In this document: positions 13,910-25,344 of the stretch, piece by piece | How the letters are laid out: each line of letters starts with the position of its first letter | Numbering within the stretch: the first letter of the stretch is position 1 | Source: Karalla daura | Lineage: Eukaryota; Chordata; Actinopteri; Chaetodontiformes; Leiognathidae | Assembly: GCA_029224185.1 (NCBI GenBank) | Contig: JANZKI010000029.1 | Coordinates: forward strand, 496,001-560,000 | Direction of reading: 5' to 3' | DNA length: 64,000 bases | Notes under the pieces: generated by a model | Seen by the model: the letters and a program-made list of their open reading frames with translations, nothing else | Told to the model about the DNA's origin: nothing | Database searches by the model: none | Made by a program: the position numbers and the translations under genes

Positions 13910-16900
13910 AGCAACAGGCCTAAACAGTGTTTAGAACGCCTAGTTGGGCCTGTTTACAGCCCCCTGCTTCGGAAACGGTGGGTATAAGCGATTTGAAAAA
14001 ATGTGTTGACGCATTCACTATCGGCCATTACGCAGTGCAGAAACAGGCCAAAAACAGTGTTTAGAAGGCCTAGTTGGGCCTGTTTACAGCCCCCTGTGCA
14101 GGTAACGGTGGGGAAAAGCGCTTTGAAAAAGTGTGTTGACGCTTTCACCATCGGCCATTAGTCTCTGCAGCAACAGGCCTGAACAGTGTGTAGAACGCGT
14201 AGTTGGGCCTGTTTACAGCCCCCTGCGTGGGAAACGGTGGGGAAAAGCGCTTTGAATAAGTGTGTACGCATTCACCATCGGCCATTACGCAGTGCAGCAA
14301 CAGGCCTAAACAGTGTTTAGAGCGCCTAGTTAAGCCTGTTTACAGCCCCCTGCGTCGGAAACGGTGGGGAAAAGCGCTGTGAAAAAGTGTGTTTTGACGC
14401 ATTCACCATGGGCCATTACGCAGTGCAGCAACAGGCCTAAACAGTGTTTAGAGCGCCTTGTTGAGCCTGTTTATAGCCCCCTGCGTAGGAAACGGTGGGG
14501 AAAAGCACGTTGAAAAAGTGTGTTGACGCATTCACCGTTGGACATTACGCAGTGCAGCAACAGGCCTAAACATTTTTTAGAACGCCCAGTTGGTCCTGTT
14601 TACAGCCCCGTGCATTGGAAACTGTGGGGAAAAGCGCTTTGAAAAAGTGTGTTGTGACGCATTCACTATCAGCCATTACGCAGTGCAGCAACAGGCCAAA
14701 ACAGTGTTTAGAACGCCCAGTTGGGCCTGTTTACAGCCCCCTGCGTAGGAAACAGTGGGGATAAGCGCTTTGAAAAAGTGTGAACGCATTCACCATCGGC
14801 CATTAGTCTCTGCAGCAACAGGCCTAAACAGTGTTTAGAACGCGTAGTTGGGCCTGTTTACAGCCCCCTGTGCAGGAAACGGTGGGGAAAAGCGCTTTGA
14901 AAAAGTGTGTTGACGCATTCACCATCGGCCATTAGTCTCTGCAGCAACAGGCCTGAAAAGTGTGTAGAACGCGTAGTTGGGCCTGTTTACAGCCCCCTGC
15001 GTGGGAAACGGTGGGGAAAAGCGCTCTGAAAAAGTGTGTACGCATTCACCATCGGCCAATTCGCAAAGCAGCAACAAGCCTAAACAGTGTTTCGAACGCC
15101 TAGTTGAACCTGTTTACAGCCCCCTGCGTAGGAAACGGTGGGGAAAAGCGCTGTGAAAAAGTGTGTTGTGACGCATTCACTATCAGCCATTACGCAGTGC
15201 GGCAACACGCCTAAACAGTGTTTAGAACGCGTAGTTGGGCCTTTTTAAAGCCCCATGCATCGGAAACGGTGGGGAAAAGCGCTTTGAAAAAGTGTGTACG
15301 CATTCACCATCGGCCAATGCGCAGTGCAGCAACAAGCCTACACAGTGCTTAGAACGCCTAGTTGGGCCTGTTTACAGCCCCCTGTGTAGGAAACGGTGGG
15401 GAAAAGCGCTTTGAAAAAGTGTGTTGACGCTTTCACCATCGGCCATTAGTCTCTGCAGCAACAGGCCTGAACAGTGTGTAGAACGCGTAGTTGGGCCTGT
15501 TTACAGCCCCCTGCGTAGGAAACGGTGGGGAAAAGCGCTGTGAAAACATGTGTTGTGACGCATTCACTATCAGCCATTACGCAGTGCAGCAACAGGCCTA
15601 AACAGTGTTTCGAACGCCTAGTTGGGCCTGTTTACAGCCATCTGCGTAGAAAACGGTGGGGATAAGCGCTTTGAAAAAGTGTGTTGAGGCATTCACCATG
15701 GCCCATTACGCAGTGCAGCAACAGGCCGAAACGGTGTTTAGAGCGCCTAGTTGGGCCTGTTTACAGCCCCCTGCGTAGGAAACGGTGGGGAAAAGCGCTG
15801 TGAAAAAGTGTGTTGACGCATTCACAGTCGGCCATTACGCAGTGCAGCAACAGGCCTAAACAGTGTTTAGAACGCCTAGTTTGGCCTGTTTACAGCCATC
15901 TGCGTAGAAAACGGTGGGGATAAGCGCTTTGAAAAAGTGTGTTGACGCTTTCACCATCGGCCAATACGCAGTGCAGCAACATGCCTAAACAGTGTTTAGA
16001 ACGCCTAGTTTGGCCTGTTTACAGCCATCTGCGTAGAAAACGGTGGGGATAAGCGCTTTGAAAAAGTGTGTTGAGGCATTCACCATGGCCCATTACGCAG
16101 TGCAGCAACAGGCCGAAACGGTGTTTAGAGCGCCTAGTTGGGCCTGTTTACAGCCCCCTGCGTAGGAAACGGTGGGGAAAAGCGCTGTGAAAAAGTGTGT
16201 TGACGCATTTACAGTCGGCCATTACGCAGTGCAGCAACAGGCCTAAACAGTGTTTAGAACGCCTAGTTGGGCTTGTCTACAGCCCTCTGTGAAGGAAGCG
16301 GTGAGGAAAAGCTCTTTGAAAAAGTGTGTTTACGCATTCACCATGGGCCATTACGCAGTGCAGCAACAGGCCTAAACAGTGTTTAGAGCGCCTAGTTGGG
16401 CCTGTTTATTGCCCCCTGCGTAGGAAACGGTGGGGAAAAGCGCATTGAAAAAGTGTGTTGACGCATTCACCGTCGGCCATTAAGCAGTGCAGCAACAGGC
16501 CTAAACAGTGTTTCGAACGCCTAGTTGGGCCTGTTTACAGCGCCGTGCATTGGAAACTGTGGGGAAAAGCGCTTTGAAAAAGTGCGTTGACGCATTCACC
16601 ATCGCCCAATACGCAGTGCAGCAACAAGCATAAACAGTGTTTAGAATGCCTAGTTGGGCCTGTTTACAGCCCCCTGCGTAGGAAACGGTGGGGAAAAGCG
16701 CTTTGAAAAAGTATGTTGACGCTTTCACCATCGGCCATTAGTCTCTGCAGCAACAGGCCTGAACAGTGTGTAGAACGCGTAGTTGGGCCTGTTTACAGCC
16801 CCCTGCGTAGGAAACGGTGGGGAAAAGCGCTGTGAAAAAGTGTGTTGTGACGCATTCACTATCAGCCATTACGCAGTGCAGCAACAGGCCTAAACAGTGT

Positions 16901-17342
16901 TTCGAACGCCTAGTTGGGCCTGTTTACAGCCCCCTGCGTAGGAAACGGTGGGGAAGAGCGCTTTGAAAAAGTGTGTACGCATTCACCATCGGCCAATACG
17001 CAGTGCAGCAACATGCCTAAACAGTGTTTAGAACGCCTAGTTGGGCCTGTTTACAGCCATCTGCGTAGAAAACGGTGGGGATAAGCGCTTTGAAAAAGTG
17101 TGTTGAGGCATTCACCATGGCCCATTACGCAGTGCAGCAACAGGCCGAAACGGTGTTTAGAGCGCCTAGTTGTGCCTGTTTACAGCCCCCTGCGTAGGAA
17201 ACGGTGGGGAAAAGCGCTGTGAAAAAGTGTGTTGACGCATTCACCGTCGGCCATTACGCAGTGCAGCAACAGGCCTAAACAGTGTTTAGAACGCCTAGTT
17301 GGGCTTGTCTACAGCCCTCTGTGAAGGAAGCGGTGAGGAAAA

Positions 17343-19349
17343 AAGACTTTCTCTAGACCACGATCCGCCCCCTGGTTTACTCCAGAAACTCGCCACCTAA
17401 AGCAGCTAGCACGTAAGTTAGAGAGGAAATGGCGTTCCACCAAAAACACTAGTATTTTTCTTACCTGGAAAGATAGTCTGAAGACTTACAGGCTGGCTCT
17501 GTGTAATGCCAGAGCGAGATACTACTCCTCTCTAATTGAGGAAAATAAGCATAACCCTAGGTTTCTGTTCAGCACTGTAGCCAGGCTGACTCAGAGTCAT
17601 AACTCCACTGAGCAGTGTGTCCCTACCCATCTCAGCAGTGGTGAATTTATGGACTACTTTAACAACAAAATTACAAATATTAGACAAACAATTACGACTC
17701 ACTCAGCATGCATGGCGACTAACCAACCCCCTGTTGCAGCCTTTCAGATCACAGATGTGGATATAACCAGGTCACTATCTTCATTTGACCCCATTGACCT
17801 GCATCAGCTGACCACTATCATCTCCTCCTCTAAATCTTCGACCTGCCTCCTTGACCCGATTCCGACCAAGTTGTTAAAGGAAGTGCTGCCTTTAATCGCC
17901 ACCTCCTTACTTGACCTCATCAACATGTCCATAACAACAGGTTACGTTCCTCTTACGTTCAAAGTCGGAATAATCAAACCCCTCCTCAAGAAACCGTCCC
18001 TTGATCCAGGAACTTTAGCAAATTACAGACCGATCTCTAACCTCATCTTCATCTCAAAAATCATTGAGAAGATCATTGCCAACCAGCTCTGTGAACACCT
18101 CAATAACAATAGTTTATTTGAATCCTTCCAGTCTGGTTTTAGAATAAATCATAGCACTGAGACTGCACTGGTTAAAGTCACTAATGACCTCTTCATGGCG
18201 TCTGACCAGGGTCTCATTTCAGTGCTTGTCTTGTTAGATCTCAGTGCTGCTTTTGATACGGTCGACCACCAGATCTTACTAAGGAGACTGGAATATCAAC
18301 TCGGAATTAGAGGCACTGCTCTAGACTGGTTCCGGTCCTATCTTTCAGACCGATATCAGTTTGTTTGTGTTAACGATAACCAATCGCCACGTACTAAAGT
18401 CAGCCACGGGGTTCCACAAGGATCTGTGCTTGGTCCAGTTCTTTTCTCTGTATATATGCTCCCTCTAGGTGACATCATCAGGAGTCACTCTATAGATTTC
18501 CACTGTTATGCTGACGACACTCAGTTATATCTATCTATCAAGCCGGGCGAGCTCAACCGTCTACAGCAGCTTCAGTCCTGCCTTGATGATGTGAAGGCCT
18601 GGATGACTAATAATTTCCTCCTTCTGAACTCTGAAAAAACAGAGTTGCTGCTCATAGGTCCTAAACACCTACGCGATTCAATATCTGATGCCATAGCATT
18701 ACAAGGTAGTTTTGCGACTTCTTCTGCCACCACTGTTAAGAACCTAGGTGTTAGTTTTGATCCAGACCTGTCTTTTAGCTCCCACATAAAATCGATCTCA
18801 CGGACTGCCTACTTCCACCTCCGCAATATTTCAAAAATAAGACACCTCCTCCCTCTCCATTCAGCAGAACAGCTGGTCCATGCCTTTGTTACCTCCAGGC
18901 TGGACTACTGCAACTCTCTACTGGCTGGAAGCTCCAATAGGTCGCTGAGAACTCTGCAGCTCATTCAGAACGCGGCAGCTCGTGTCCTGACTAAAACTAG
19001 AAAGAGAGATCACATCTCTCCTGTTCTGGCCTCATTACACTGGCTTCCTGTACCTTTCAGGATCCAGTTCAAAATCCTCCTCCTTGTCTATAAAGGTCTT
19101 CATGGTCTGGCACCCTCTTATATCTCAGACCTGATAAAACCCTATTGCCCCACTAGGAGACTTCGTTCTCTGAATACAGGCCTACTTGTGGTTCCAAGAG
19201 TCTCTAAGTCTAGATGGGGAGCCAGAGCCTTCAGCTACCAAGGCCCTCTGTTATGGAACCATCTACCAGTTTCAGTCCGGGAGGCAGACACCCTCTCTAC
19301 CTTTAAGAGTAGGTTAAAAACCCTCCTTTTTGACAGAGCCTACAGATAA
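17343..19349 (+). pseudogene. L2-like ORF2 fragment: reverse transcriptase, endonuclease missing
   Basis: Open frame of 668 codons plus a TAA stop at 19347-19349. The first ATG is at 17649, giving 566 residues, but the same frame runs back without a stop to the truncation point at 17343. The upstream part reads APWFTPETRHLKQ from 17367, the linker normally found between the AP-type endonuclease and RT, so 17649 is not the original start. RT signatures in order, numbered from the 17649 Met: YRPISNL; GFRINHSTETAL; LDLSAAFDTVDH with the motif A aspartate at residue 197 (18237); GVPQGSVLGP near 18408; and YADD at residue 287 (18507-18518), the catalytic motif C. The C-terminal region contains HWLPVPFRIQFKI and ends in SRLKTLLFDRAYR, typical of L2/CR1-group proteins. 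No frameshift or internal stop is visible, so the insertion looks young. It has no promoter of its own and is called a pseudogene because the N-terminal half is lost. Confidence 0.9.
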
Positions 19350-19608
19350 ATCCAAGATAAGCTGCTATAGGTTGAGTCTGCTGGGGGTCCCCGGCACATT
19401 GAGCTCTATCTTCTCTGCCTTCTCTGTGGGTGTGAATCAGGTTCACGTTCCCTCTAGCTTCTCTCTTTCCTCTTGGCCTCTCCCCGTCTGTTTTCCATCT
19501 CCTCCTCTTCCTCCCTCTCCTGCCCCTCTCCTTTGTTATCTTTCAATTTATTTTTATTCTTATTTTATTTTTATTTTCATTTTATTTTTATTTTCATTTT
19601 TATTTTTT

Positions 19609-19649
<41 letters not shown>

Positions 19650-20140
19650 TATCTTTTTTATTTATTTATTTATGTATTCATATTTTAATTTTTATTAATA
19701 TTTTATTTTTTAATTCTTAATTTTCTGTTTATTCTTATTTTACTTTTTCATTTTTCATTTTATTTTTATTATTTTTATTTTCCCTCCCGACTTCCATCAA
19801 CACTGAGCTGGATCCAGGACCACCTCTACCCGGCTCATCTCACCGCGGTTCCTCCTGCCTGCTACTACTTCAATTCATTAATTTATATCCTGAACTGTTA
19901 GCCATCAATAATGTTTTGTTTGTGCCCGCCTGTCCGTCCTGGGTGAGGATCCCCTCCTCTGTCTCTCACCCTGAGGTTTCTCCCCTTTTTTCCCTCTCAG
20001 GGTTTTTCTTGGGAGTTGTTCCTCAGCCTTTGCGAGGGTCTAAGGACAGGGGGTTTTTTCACTATGTACACATTGTTGCTCTGCTTGTAAAGTGCTCTGA
20101 GATAACAGCTGTTATGATATGGCACTTAAAACAAATAAAA
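19350..20140 (+). other. LINE 3' UTR
   Basis: Noncoding tail after the RT stop. It begins with a C/T-rich stretch (about 19430-19530), then repeated tattttat-type T-rich sequence with a (TA)n tract, then a more complex conserved-looking 3' part (about 19800-20130) containing tgtaaagtgctctgagataa and ggcacttaaaacaaataaaa. The last part resembles the 3' ends of fish L2 elements, which have a similar gtaaagcgctttgag-type motif before the terminal repeats. The ORFs across it (19330-19698 and 19916-20188) are low-complexity or chance and are not genes. Confidence 0.85.
19612..19652 (+). repeat. (TA)n microsatellite
   Basis: Alternating TA run of about 32 bases, then one interruption (acatatatat) before it decays into T-rich sequence. 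It lies within the LINE 3' UTR. Confidence 0.95.
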
Positions 20141-20164
20141 GTTGAAGTTGAAGTTGAAGTTGAA
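20141..20164 (+). repeat. (GTTGAA)4 terminal repeat of the LINE
   Basis: Four exact gttgaa units immediately after aataaaa. The last unit merges into the resuming satellite (gaaaagctctttg), so the exact element end is ambiguous by about 3 bases. Short tandem 3' ends are usual for L2-type LINEs and may pair with the target during reverse transcription. Confidence 0.9.
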
Positions 20165-20949
20165 AAGCTCTTTGAAAAAGTGTGTTGACGCATTCACCAT
20201 GGGCCATTACGCAGTGCAGCAACAGGCCTAAACAGTGTTAAGAGCGCCTAGTTGGGCCTGTTTATAGCCCCCTGCGTAGGAAACGGTGGGGAAAAGCGCG
20301 TTGAAAAAGTGTGTTGACGCATTCACCGTTGGCCATTAAGCAGTGCAGCAACAGGCCTAAACAGTGTTTCGAACGCCTAGTTGGGCCTGTTTACAGCGCC
20401 GTGCATAGGAAACTGTGGGGAAAAGCGCTTTGAAAAAGTGCGTTGACGCATTCACCATCGCCCAATACGCAGTGCAGCAACAGGCCTAAACAGTGTTTAG
20501 AACGCCTTGTTGGGCCTGTTTACAGCCCCCTGCGTAGGAAAAGGTGGGGAAAAGCGCTGTGAAAAAGTGTGTTGACGCATTCACCGTTGGCCATTACGCA
20601 GTGCAGCAACAGGCCTAAACAGTGTTTAGAACGCCTAGTTGGGCTTGTCTACAGCCCCCTGTGTAGGAAGCGGTGAGGAAAAGCTCTTTGAAAAAGTGTG
20701 TTTACGCATTCACCATGGGCCATTACGCAGTGCAGCAACAGGCCTAAACAGTGTTTCGAACACCTAGTTGGGCCTGTTTACAGCCCCCTGCGTAGGAAAC
20801 GGTGGGGAAAAGCGCTTTGAAAAAGTGTGTTGACGCATTCACCATCGGCCATTAGTCTCTGCAGCAACAAGCCTAGACAGTGTTTAGAACGCGTAGTTGG
20901 GCCTGTTTAAGGCCCCCTGCGTCGGAAACGGTGGGGAAAAGCGCTTTGA

Positions 20950-23900
20950 AAAAGTGCGTTGACGCATTCACCATCGCCCAATACGCAGTGCAGCAACAAG
21001 CCTAAACAGTGTTTAGAACGCCTAGTTGGGCCTGTTTACAGCCCCCTGTGTAGGAAACGGTGGGGAAAAGCGCTTTGAAAAAGTGTGTTGACGCTTTCAC
21101 CATCGGCCATTAGTCTCTGCAGCAACAGGCCTGAACAGTGTGTAGAACGCGTAGTTGGGCCTATTTACAGCCCCCTGCGTAGGAAACGGTGGGGAAAAGC
21201 GCTGTGAAAAAGTGTGTTGTGACGCATTCACTATGGGCCATTACGCAGTGCAGCAACAGGCCTAAACAGTGTTTAGAACGCCTTGTTGGGCCTGTTTACA
21301 GCCCCCTTCGGAGGAAACGGTGGGGATAAGCGCTGTGAAAAAGTGTGTTGACGCATTCACCGTTGGCCATTACGCAGTGCAGCAACAGGCCTAAACAGTG
21401 TTTAGAACGCCTAGTTGGGCTTGTCTACAGCCCCCTGTGTAGGAAGCGGTGAGGAAAAGCTCTTTGAAAAAGTGTGTTTGCGCATTCACCATGGGCCATT
21501 ACGCAGTGCAGCAACAGGCCTAAACAGTGTTTAGAGCGCCTAGTTGAGCCTGTTTATAGCCCCCTGCGTAGGAAACGGTGGGGAAAAGCACGTTGAAAAA
21601 GTGTGTTGACGCATTCACCGTTGGCCCTTACGCAGTGCAGCAACAGGCCTGAACAGTGTTTAGAACGCCCAGTTGGTCCTGTTTACAGCCCCGTGCATTG
21701 GAAACTGTGGGGAAAAGCGCTTTGAAAAAGTGTGTTGTGACGCATTCACTATCAGCCATTACGCAGTGCAGCAACAGGCCTAAACAGTGTTTAGAACGCC
21801 TAGTTGGGCCTGTTTAAAGCCCCCTGCGTAGGAAGCGGTGGGGAAAAGCACTTTGAAAAAGTGTGTACGCATTCACCATCGGCCAATACGCAGTGCAGCA
21901 ACAAGCCTAAACAGTGTTTAGAAGGCCTCGTTGGGCCTGTTTACAACCCCCCGTGCAGGAAACGGTGGGGAAAAGCGCGTTGAAAAAGTGTGTTAACGCT
22001 TTCACCATCGGCCATTAGTCTCTGCAGCAACAGGCCTGAACAGTGTGTAGAACGCGTAGTTGGGCCTGTTTAAAGCCCCCTGCGTAGGAAACGGTGGTGA
22101 AAAGCGCTGTGAAAAAGTGTGTTGTGACGCATTCACTATCAGCCATTACGCAGTGTGGCAACACGTCCAAACAGTGTTTAGAACGCGTAGTTGGGCCTTT
22201 TTAAAGCCCCATGCGTCGGAAACGGTGGGGAAAAGCGCTTTGAAAAAGTGTGTACGCATTCACCATCGGCCAATACGCAGTGCAGCAACAACCCTAAACA
22301 GTGCTTAGAACGCCTAGTTGGGCCTGTTTACAGCCCCCTGTGTAGGAAACGGTGGGGAAAAGTGTTTTGAAAAAGTGTGTTGACGCTTTCACCATCGGCC
22401 ATTAGTCTCTGCAGCAACAGGCCTGAACAGTGTGTAGAACGCCTTGTTGGGCCTGTTTACAGCCCCCTGCGTAGGAAACGGTGGGGAAAAGCGCTGTGAA
22501 AAAGTGTGTTGTGACGCATTCACTATCAGCCATTACGCAGTGCAGCAACAGGCCTAAACAGTGTTTCGAACGCCTTGTTGGGCCTGTTTACAGCCCCCTG
22601 CGTAGGAAACGGTGGGGAAGAGCGCTTTGAAAAAGTTTGTACGCATTCACCATCGGCCATTAGTCTCTGCAGCAACAGGCCTCAACAGTTTTTAGAACGC
22701 CTTGTTGGGCCTGTTTAAAGCCCCCTGCGTAGGAAACGGTGGGGAAAAGCGCTTTGATAAAGTGTGTACGCATTCACCATCGGCCATTACGCAAAGCAGC
22801 AACAAGCCTAAACAGTGTTTCGAACGCCTAGTTGGGCCCGTTTACAGCCCCCTGCGTAGGAAACGGTGGGGAAAAGCGCTGTGAAAAAGTGTGTTGTGAC
22901 GCATTCACTATCAGCCATTACGCAGCGCAGCAACAGGCCTAAGCAGTGTTTATAACGCCTTGTTGGGCCTGTTTACAGCCCCCTGTTTAGGAAGCGGTGG
23001 GGAAAAGCGCTTTGAAAAAGTGTGTTGACGCTTTCACCATCGGCCATTAGTCTCTGCAGCAACAGGCCTGAACAGTGTGTAGAACGCGTAGTTGGGCCTG
23101 TTTACAGCCCCCTGCGTAGGAAACGGTGGGGAAAAGCGCTGTGAAAAAGTGTGTTGTGACGCATTCACTATCAGCCATTACGCAGTGCAGCAACAGGCCT
23201 AAACAGTGTTTAGAGCGCCTAGTTGGGCCTGTTTATAGCCCCCTGCGTAGGAAACGGTGGGGAAAAGCGCTGTGAAAAAGTGTGTTGACGCATTCACCGT
23301 TGGCCATTACGCAGTGCAGCAACAGGCCGAAACGGTGTTTAGAGCGCCTAGTTGGGCCTGTTTACAGCCCCCTGTGTAGGAAACGGTGGGGAAAAGCGCT
23401 TTGAAAAAGTGTGTTGACGCATTCACCGTTGGCCATTACGCAGTGCAGCAACAGGCCTAAACAGTGTTTAGAACGCCTAGTTGGGCTTTTCTACAGCCCC
23501 CTGTGTAGGAAGCGGTGAGGAAAAGCTCTTTGAAAAAGTGTGTTTACGCATTCACCATGGGCCATTACGCAGTGCAGCAACAGGCCTAAACAGTGTTTCG
23601 AGCGCCTAGTTGAGCCTGTTTATAGCCCCCTGCGTAGGAAACGGTGGGGAAAAGCACGTTGAAAAAGTGTGTTGACGCATTCACCGTTGGCCATTACGCA
23701 GTGCAGCATCAGGCCTAAACAGTGTTTAGAACGCCCAGTTGGTCCTGTTTACAGCCCCGTGCATAGGAAACTGTGGGGAAAAGCGCTTTGAAAAAGTGTG
23801 TTGTGACGCATTCACTATCAGCCATTACGCAGTGCAGCAACAGGCCTAAACAGTGTTTAGAACGCCTTGTTGGGCCTGTTTACAGCCCCCTGCTTCGGAA

Positions 23901-24540
23901 ACGATGGGGAAAAGCGCTTTGAAAAAGTGTGTACGCATTCACCATCGGCCAATACGCAGTGCAGCAACAAGCCTAAACAGTGTTTAGAACGCCTAGTTGG
24001 GCCTGTTTACAGATATCTGCGTTGAAAACGGTGGGGATAAGCGCTTTGAAAAAGTGTGTTCACGCATTCGCCATCGGCTATTATTCGGTGCAGCAACAGG
24101 CTTAAACAGTGTTTAGAACGCCTAGGTGTGCTTGTTTACAACCCCCTGCGTAGGAAATGGTGGGGAAAAGCGCGTTGAAAAAGTGGGTTGACGCATTAAC
24201 CGTCGGCCATTACTTGCTGTAACAACAGGCTTAAACAGTGTTTAGAACGCCTTGTTGGGCCTGTTTACAGCCCCCTGTGTAGGAAACGGTGGGGAAAAGC
24301 GCTTTGAAAAAGTGTGTTGACGCATTCACCATCGGCCATTAGTCTCTGCAGCAACAGGCCTAAACAGTGTGGAGAACGCGTAGTTGGGCCTGTTTAAAGC
24401 CCCCTGCGTAGGAAACGGTGAGGAAAAGCGCTTTGAAAAAAGTGTGTACGCATTCACCATCGGCCATTACGCAGTGCAGCAACAAGCCTAAACAGTGTTT
24501 AGAACGCCTAGTTGGTCCTGTTTACAGCCCCCTGCGTAGG
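20950..24540 (+). repeat. 61-unit-offset duplicated satellite block, copy 1
   Basis: Matches about 28811-32400 at an offset of 7860-7861 bp. Anchors are 20941/28802, 21541/29402, 22141/30002, 23701/31561, 24001/31861 and 24361/32221. Between 22180 and 23160 the offset differs by several whole units (for example 8634 at 22291 and 7989 at 23161), which indicates later insertion or loss of units in one copy. Confidence 0.8.
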
Positions 24541-25344
24541 AAACAGTGGGGAAAAGCGCTTTGAAAAAGTGTGTTGACGCATTCACCGTTGGCCATCACG
24601 CAGTGCAGCAACAGGCTTAAACAGTGTTTAGAACGCCTAGTTGGGCCTGCTTACAGCCCCCTGTGTAGGAAACAATGGGGAAAAGCGCTTTGAAAAAGTG
24701 TGTTGACGCATTCACTATCGGCCATTACGCAGTGCAGCAACAGGCCTAAACAGTGTTTAGAACGCCTAATTGAGCCTGTTTCCAGCCATCTGCGTAGGAA
24801 ACGGTGGGAAAAAGCACTTTGAAAAAGTGTGTTTACGCATTCACCATGGGCCATTACGTGGTGCAGCAACAGGCCTAAACAGTGTTTAGAACGCCTTGTT
24901 GGGCCTGTTTACAGCCCCCTGCTTCGGAAACGATGGGGAAAAGCGCTTTGAAAAAGTGTGTACGCATTCACCATCGGCCAATACGCAGTGCAGCAACAAG
25001 CCTAAACAGTGTTTAGAACGCCTAGTTGGGCCTGTTTACAGATATCTGCGTTGAAAACGGTGGGGATAAGCGCTTTGAAAAAGTGTGTTCACGCATTCGC
25101 CATCGGCTATTATTCGGTGGAGCAACAGGCTTAAACAGTGTTTAGAACGCCTAGGTGTGCTTGTTTACAACCCCCTGCGTAGGAAATGGTGGGGAAAAGC
25201 GCGTTGAAAAAGTGGGTTGACGCATTAACCGTCGGCCATTACTTGCTGTAACAACAGGCTTAAACAGTGTTTAGAACGCCTTGTTGGGCCTGTTTACAGC
25301 CCCCTGTGTAGGAAACGGTGGGGAAAAGCGCTTTGAAAAAGTGT
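23800..25344 (+). repeat. 12-unit higher-order repeat, copy 1
   Basis: Adjacent tandem copy of 25345-26885 with a period of 1545 bp (12 units). Anchors are gatatctgcg at 24012/25557 and 25041/26586, and the caatgggg unit at 24651/26196. Inside each copy a further 8-unit plus 4-unit spacing is visible for the gatatctgcg unit (24012, 25041, 25557, 26586). Confidence 0.85.

Larger units (their letters stand above)
1..17342 (+). repeat. 129-bp satellite array, subfamily 1, segment A
   Basis: Tandem array of a unit of about 129 bp; the landmark agtgtttagaacgcc recurs at 1, 130, 259, 386, 517 and 644. Most units are 129 bp. Common variants are 127 bp (gtgtgtacgc) and 131 bp (gtgttgtgacgc), and the length change always falls at the same TG-rich spot. 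Other landmarks in each unit are cctagttgggcctg, gtaggaaacggtgggg, gcgctttgaaaaagtg and cagtgcagcaacagg. About 134 units, with many diagnostic variants (for example ccatctgcg, cattagtctctgc, ccagttggtcctg). Short ORFs up to about 80 codons occur on both strands but are interrupted by stops and unit-length changes. I see no gene in it. The array enters from outside the window and is interrupted on the right by a LINE. Confidence 0.97.
17343..20161 (+). mobile_element. 5'-truncated L2-like non-LTR retrotransposon (LINE)
   Basis: Non-satellite sequence that cleanly interrupts a satellite unit. The left flank stops at ggtgaggaaaa and the right flank resumes at gaaaagctctttg; together they restore the uninterrupted unit seen near 1591-1620 and 6231-6260. 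A target-site duplication of at most 5 bp (gaaaa at 17338-17342 and 20162-20166) fits. The element holds the C-terminal part of a LINE polyprotein (linker, RT, C-terminal region), a 3' UTR rich in T and C, an aataaa at 20134, and a 3' terminus of tandem gttgaa units. RT style and a short-repeat 3' end instead of a long poly(A) are characteristic of L2-clade LINEs of fish. The 5' UTR, any ORF1 and the endonuclease are missing, as usual after incomplete target-primed reverse transcription. It cannot move autonomously. Confidence 0.9.

Noticed and set aside
158..16731. Short ORFs of 60-80 codons on both strands in the left array
   Set aside because: They are chance open stretches in repeated satellite units; the same peptide fragments recur wherever the unit recurs.
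18572..18787. Minus-strand ORF inside the RT domain
   Set aside because: Antisense shadow of the reverse transcriptase frame.
19330..19698. 122-codon ORF and an overlapping 71-codon ORF after the LINE stop
   Set aside because: Low-complexity Phe/Tyr/Ile product of the T-rich and (TA)n 3' UTR.
19916..20188. 90-codon ORF at the LINE 3' end
   Set aside because: It runs through the 3' UTR and the terminal gttgaa repeat into the satellite, so it is a chance frame.
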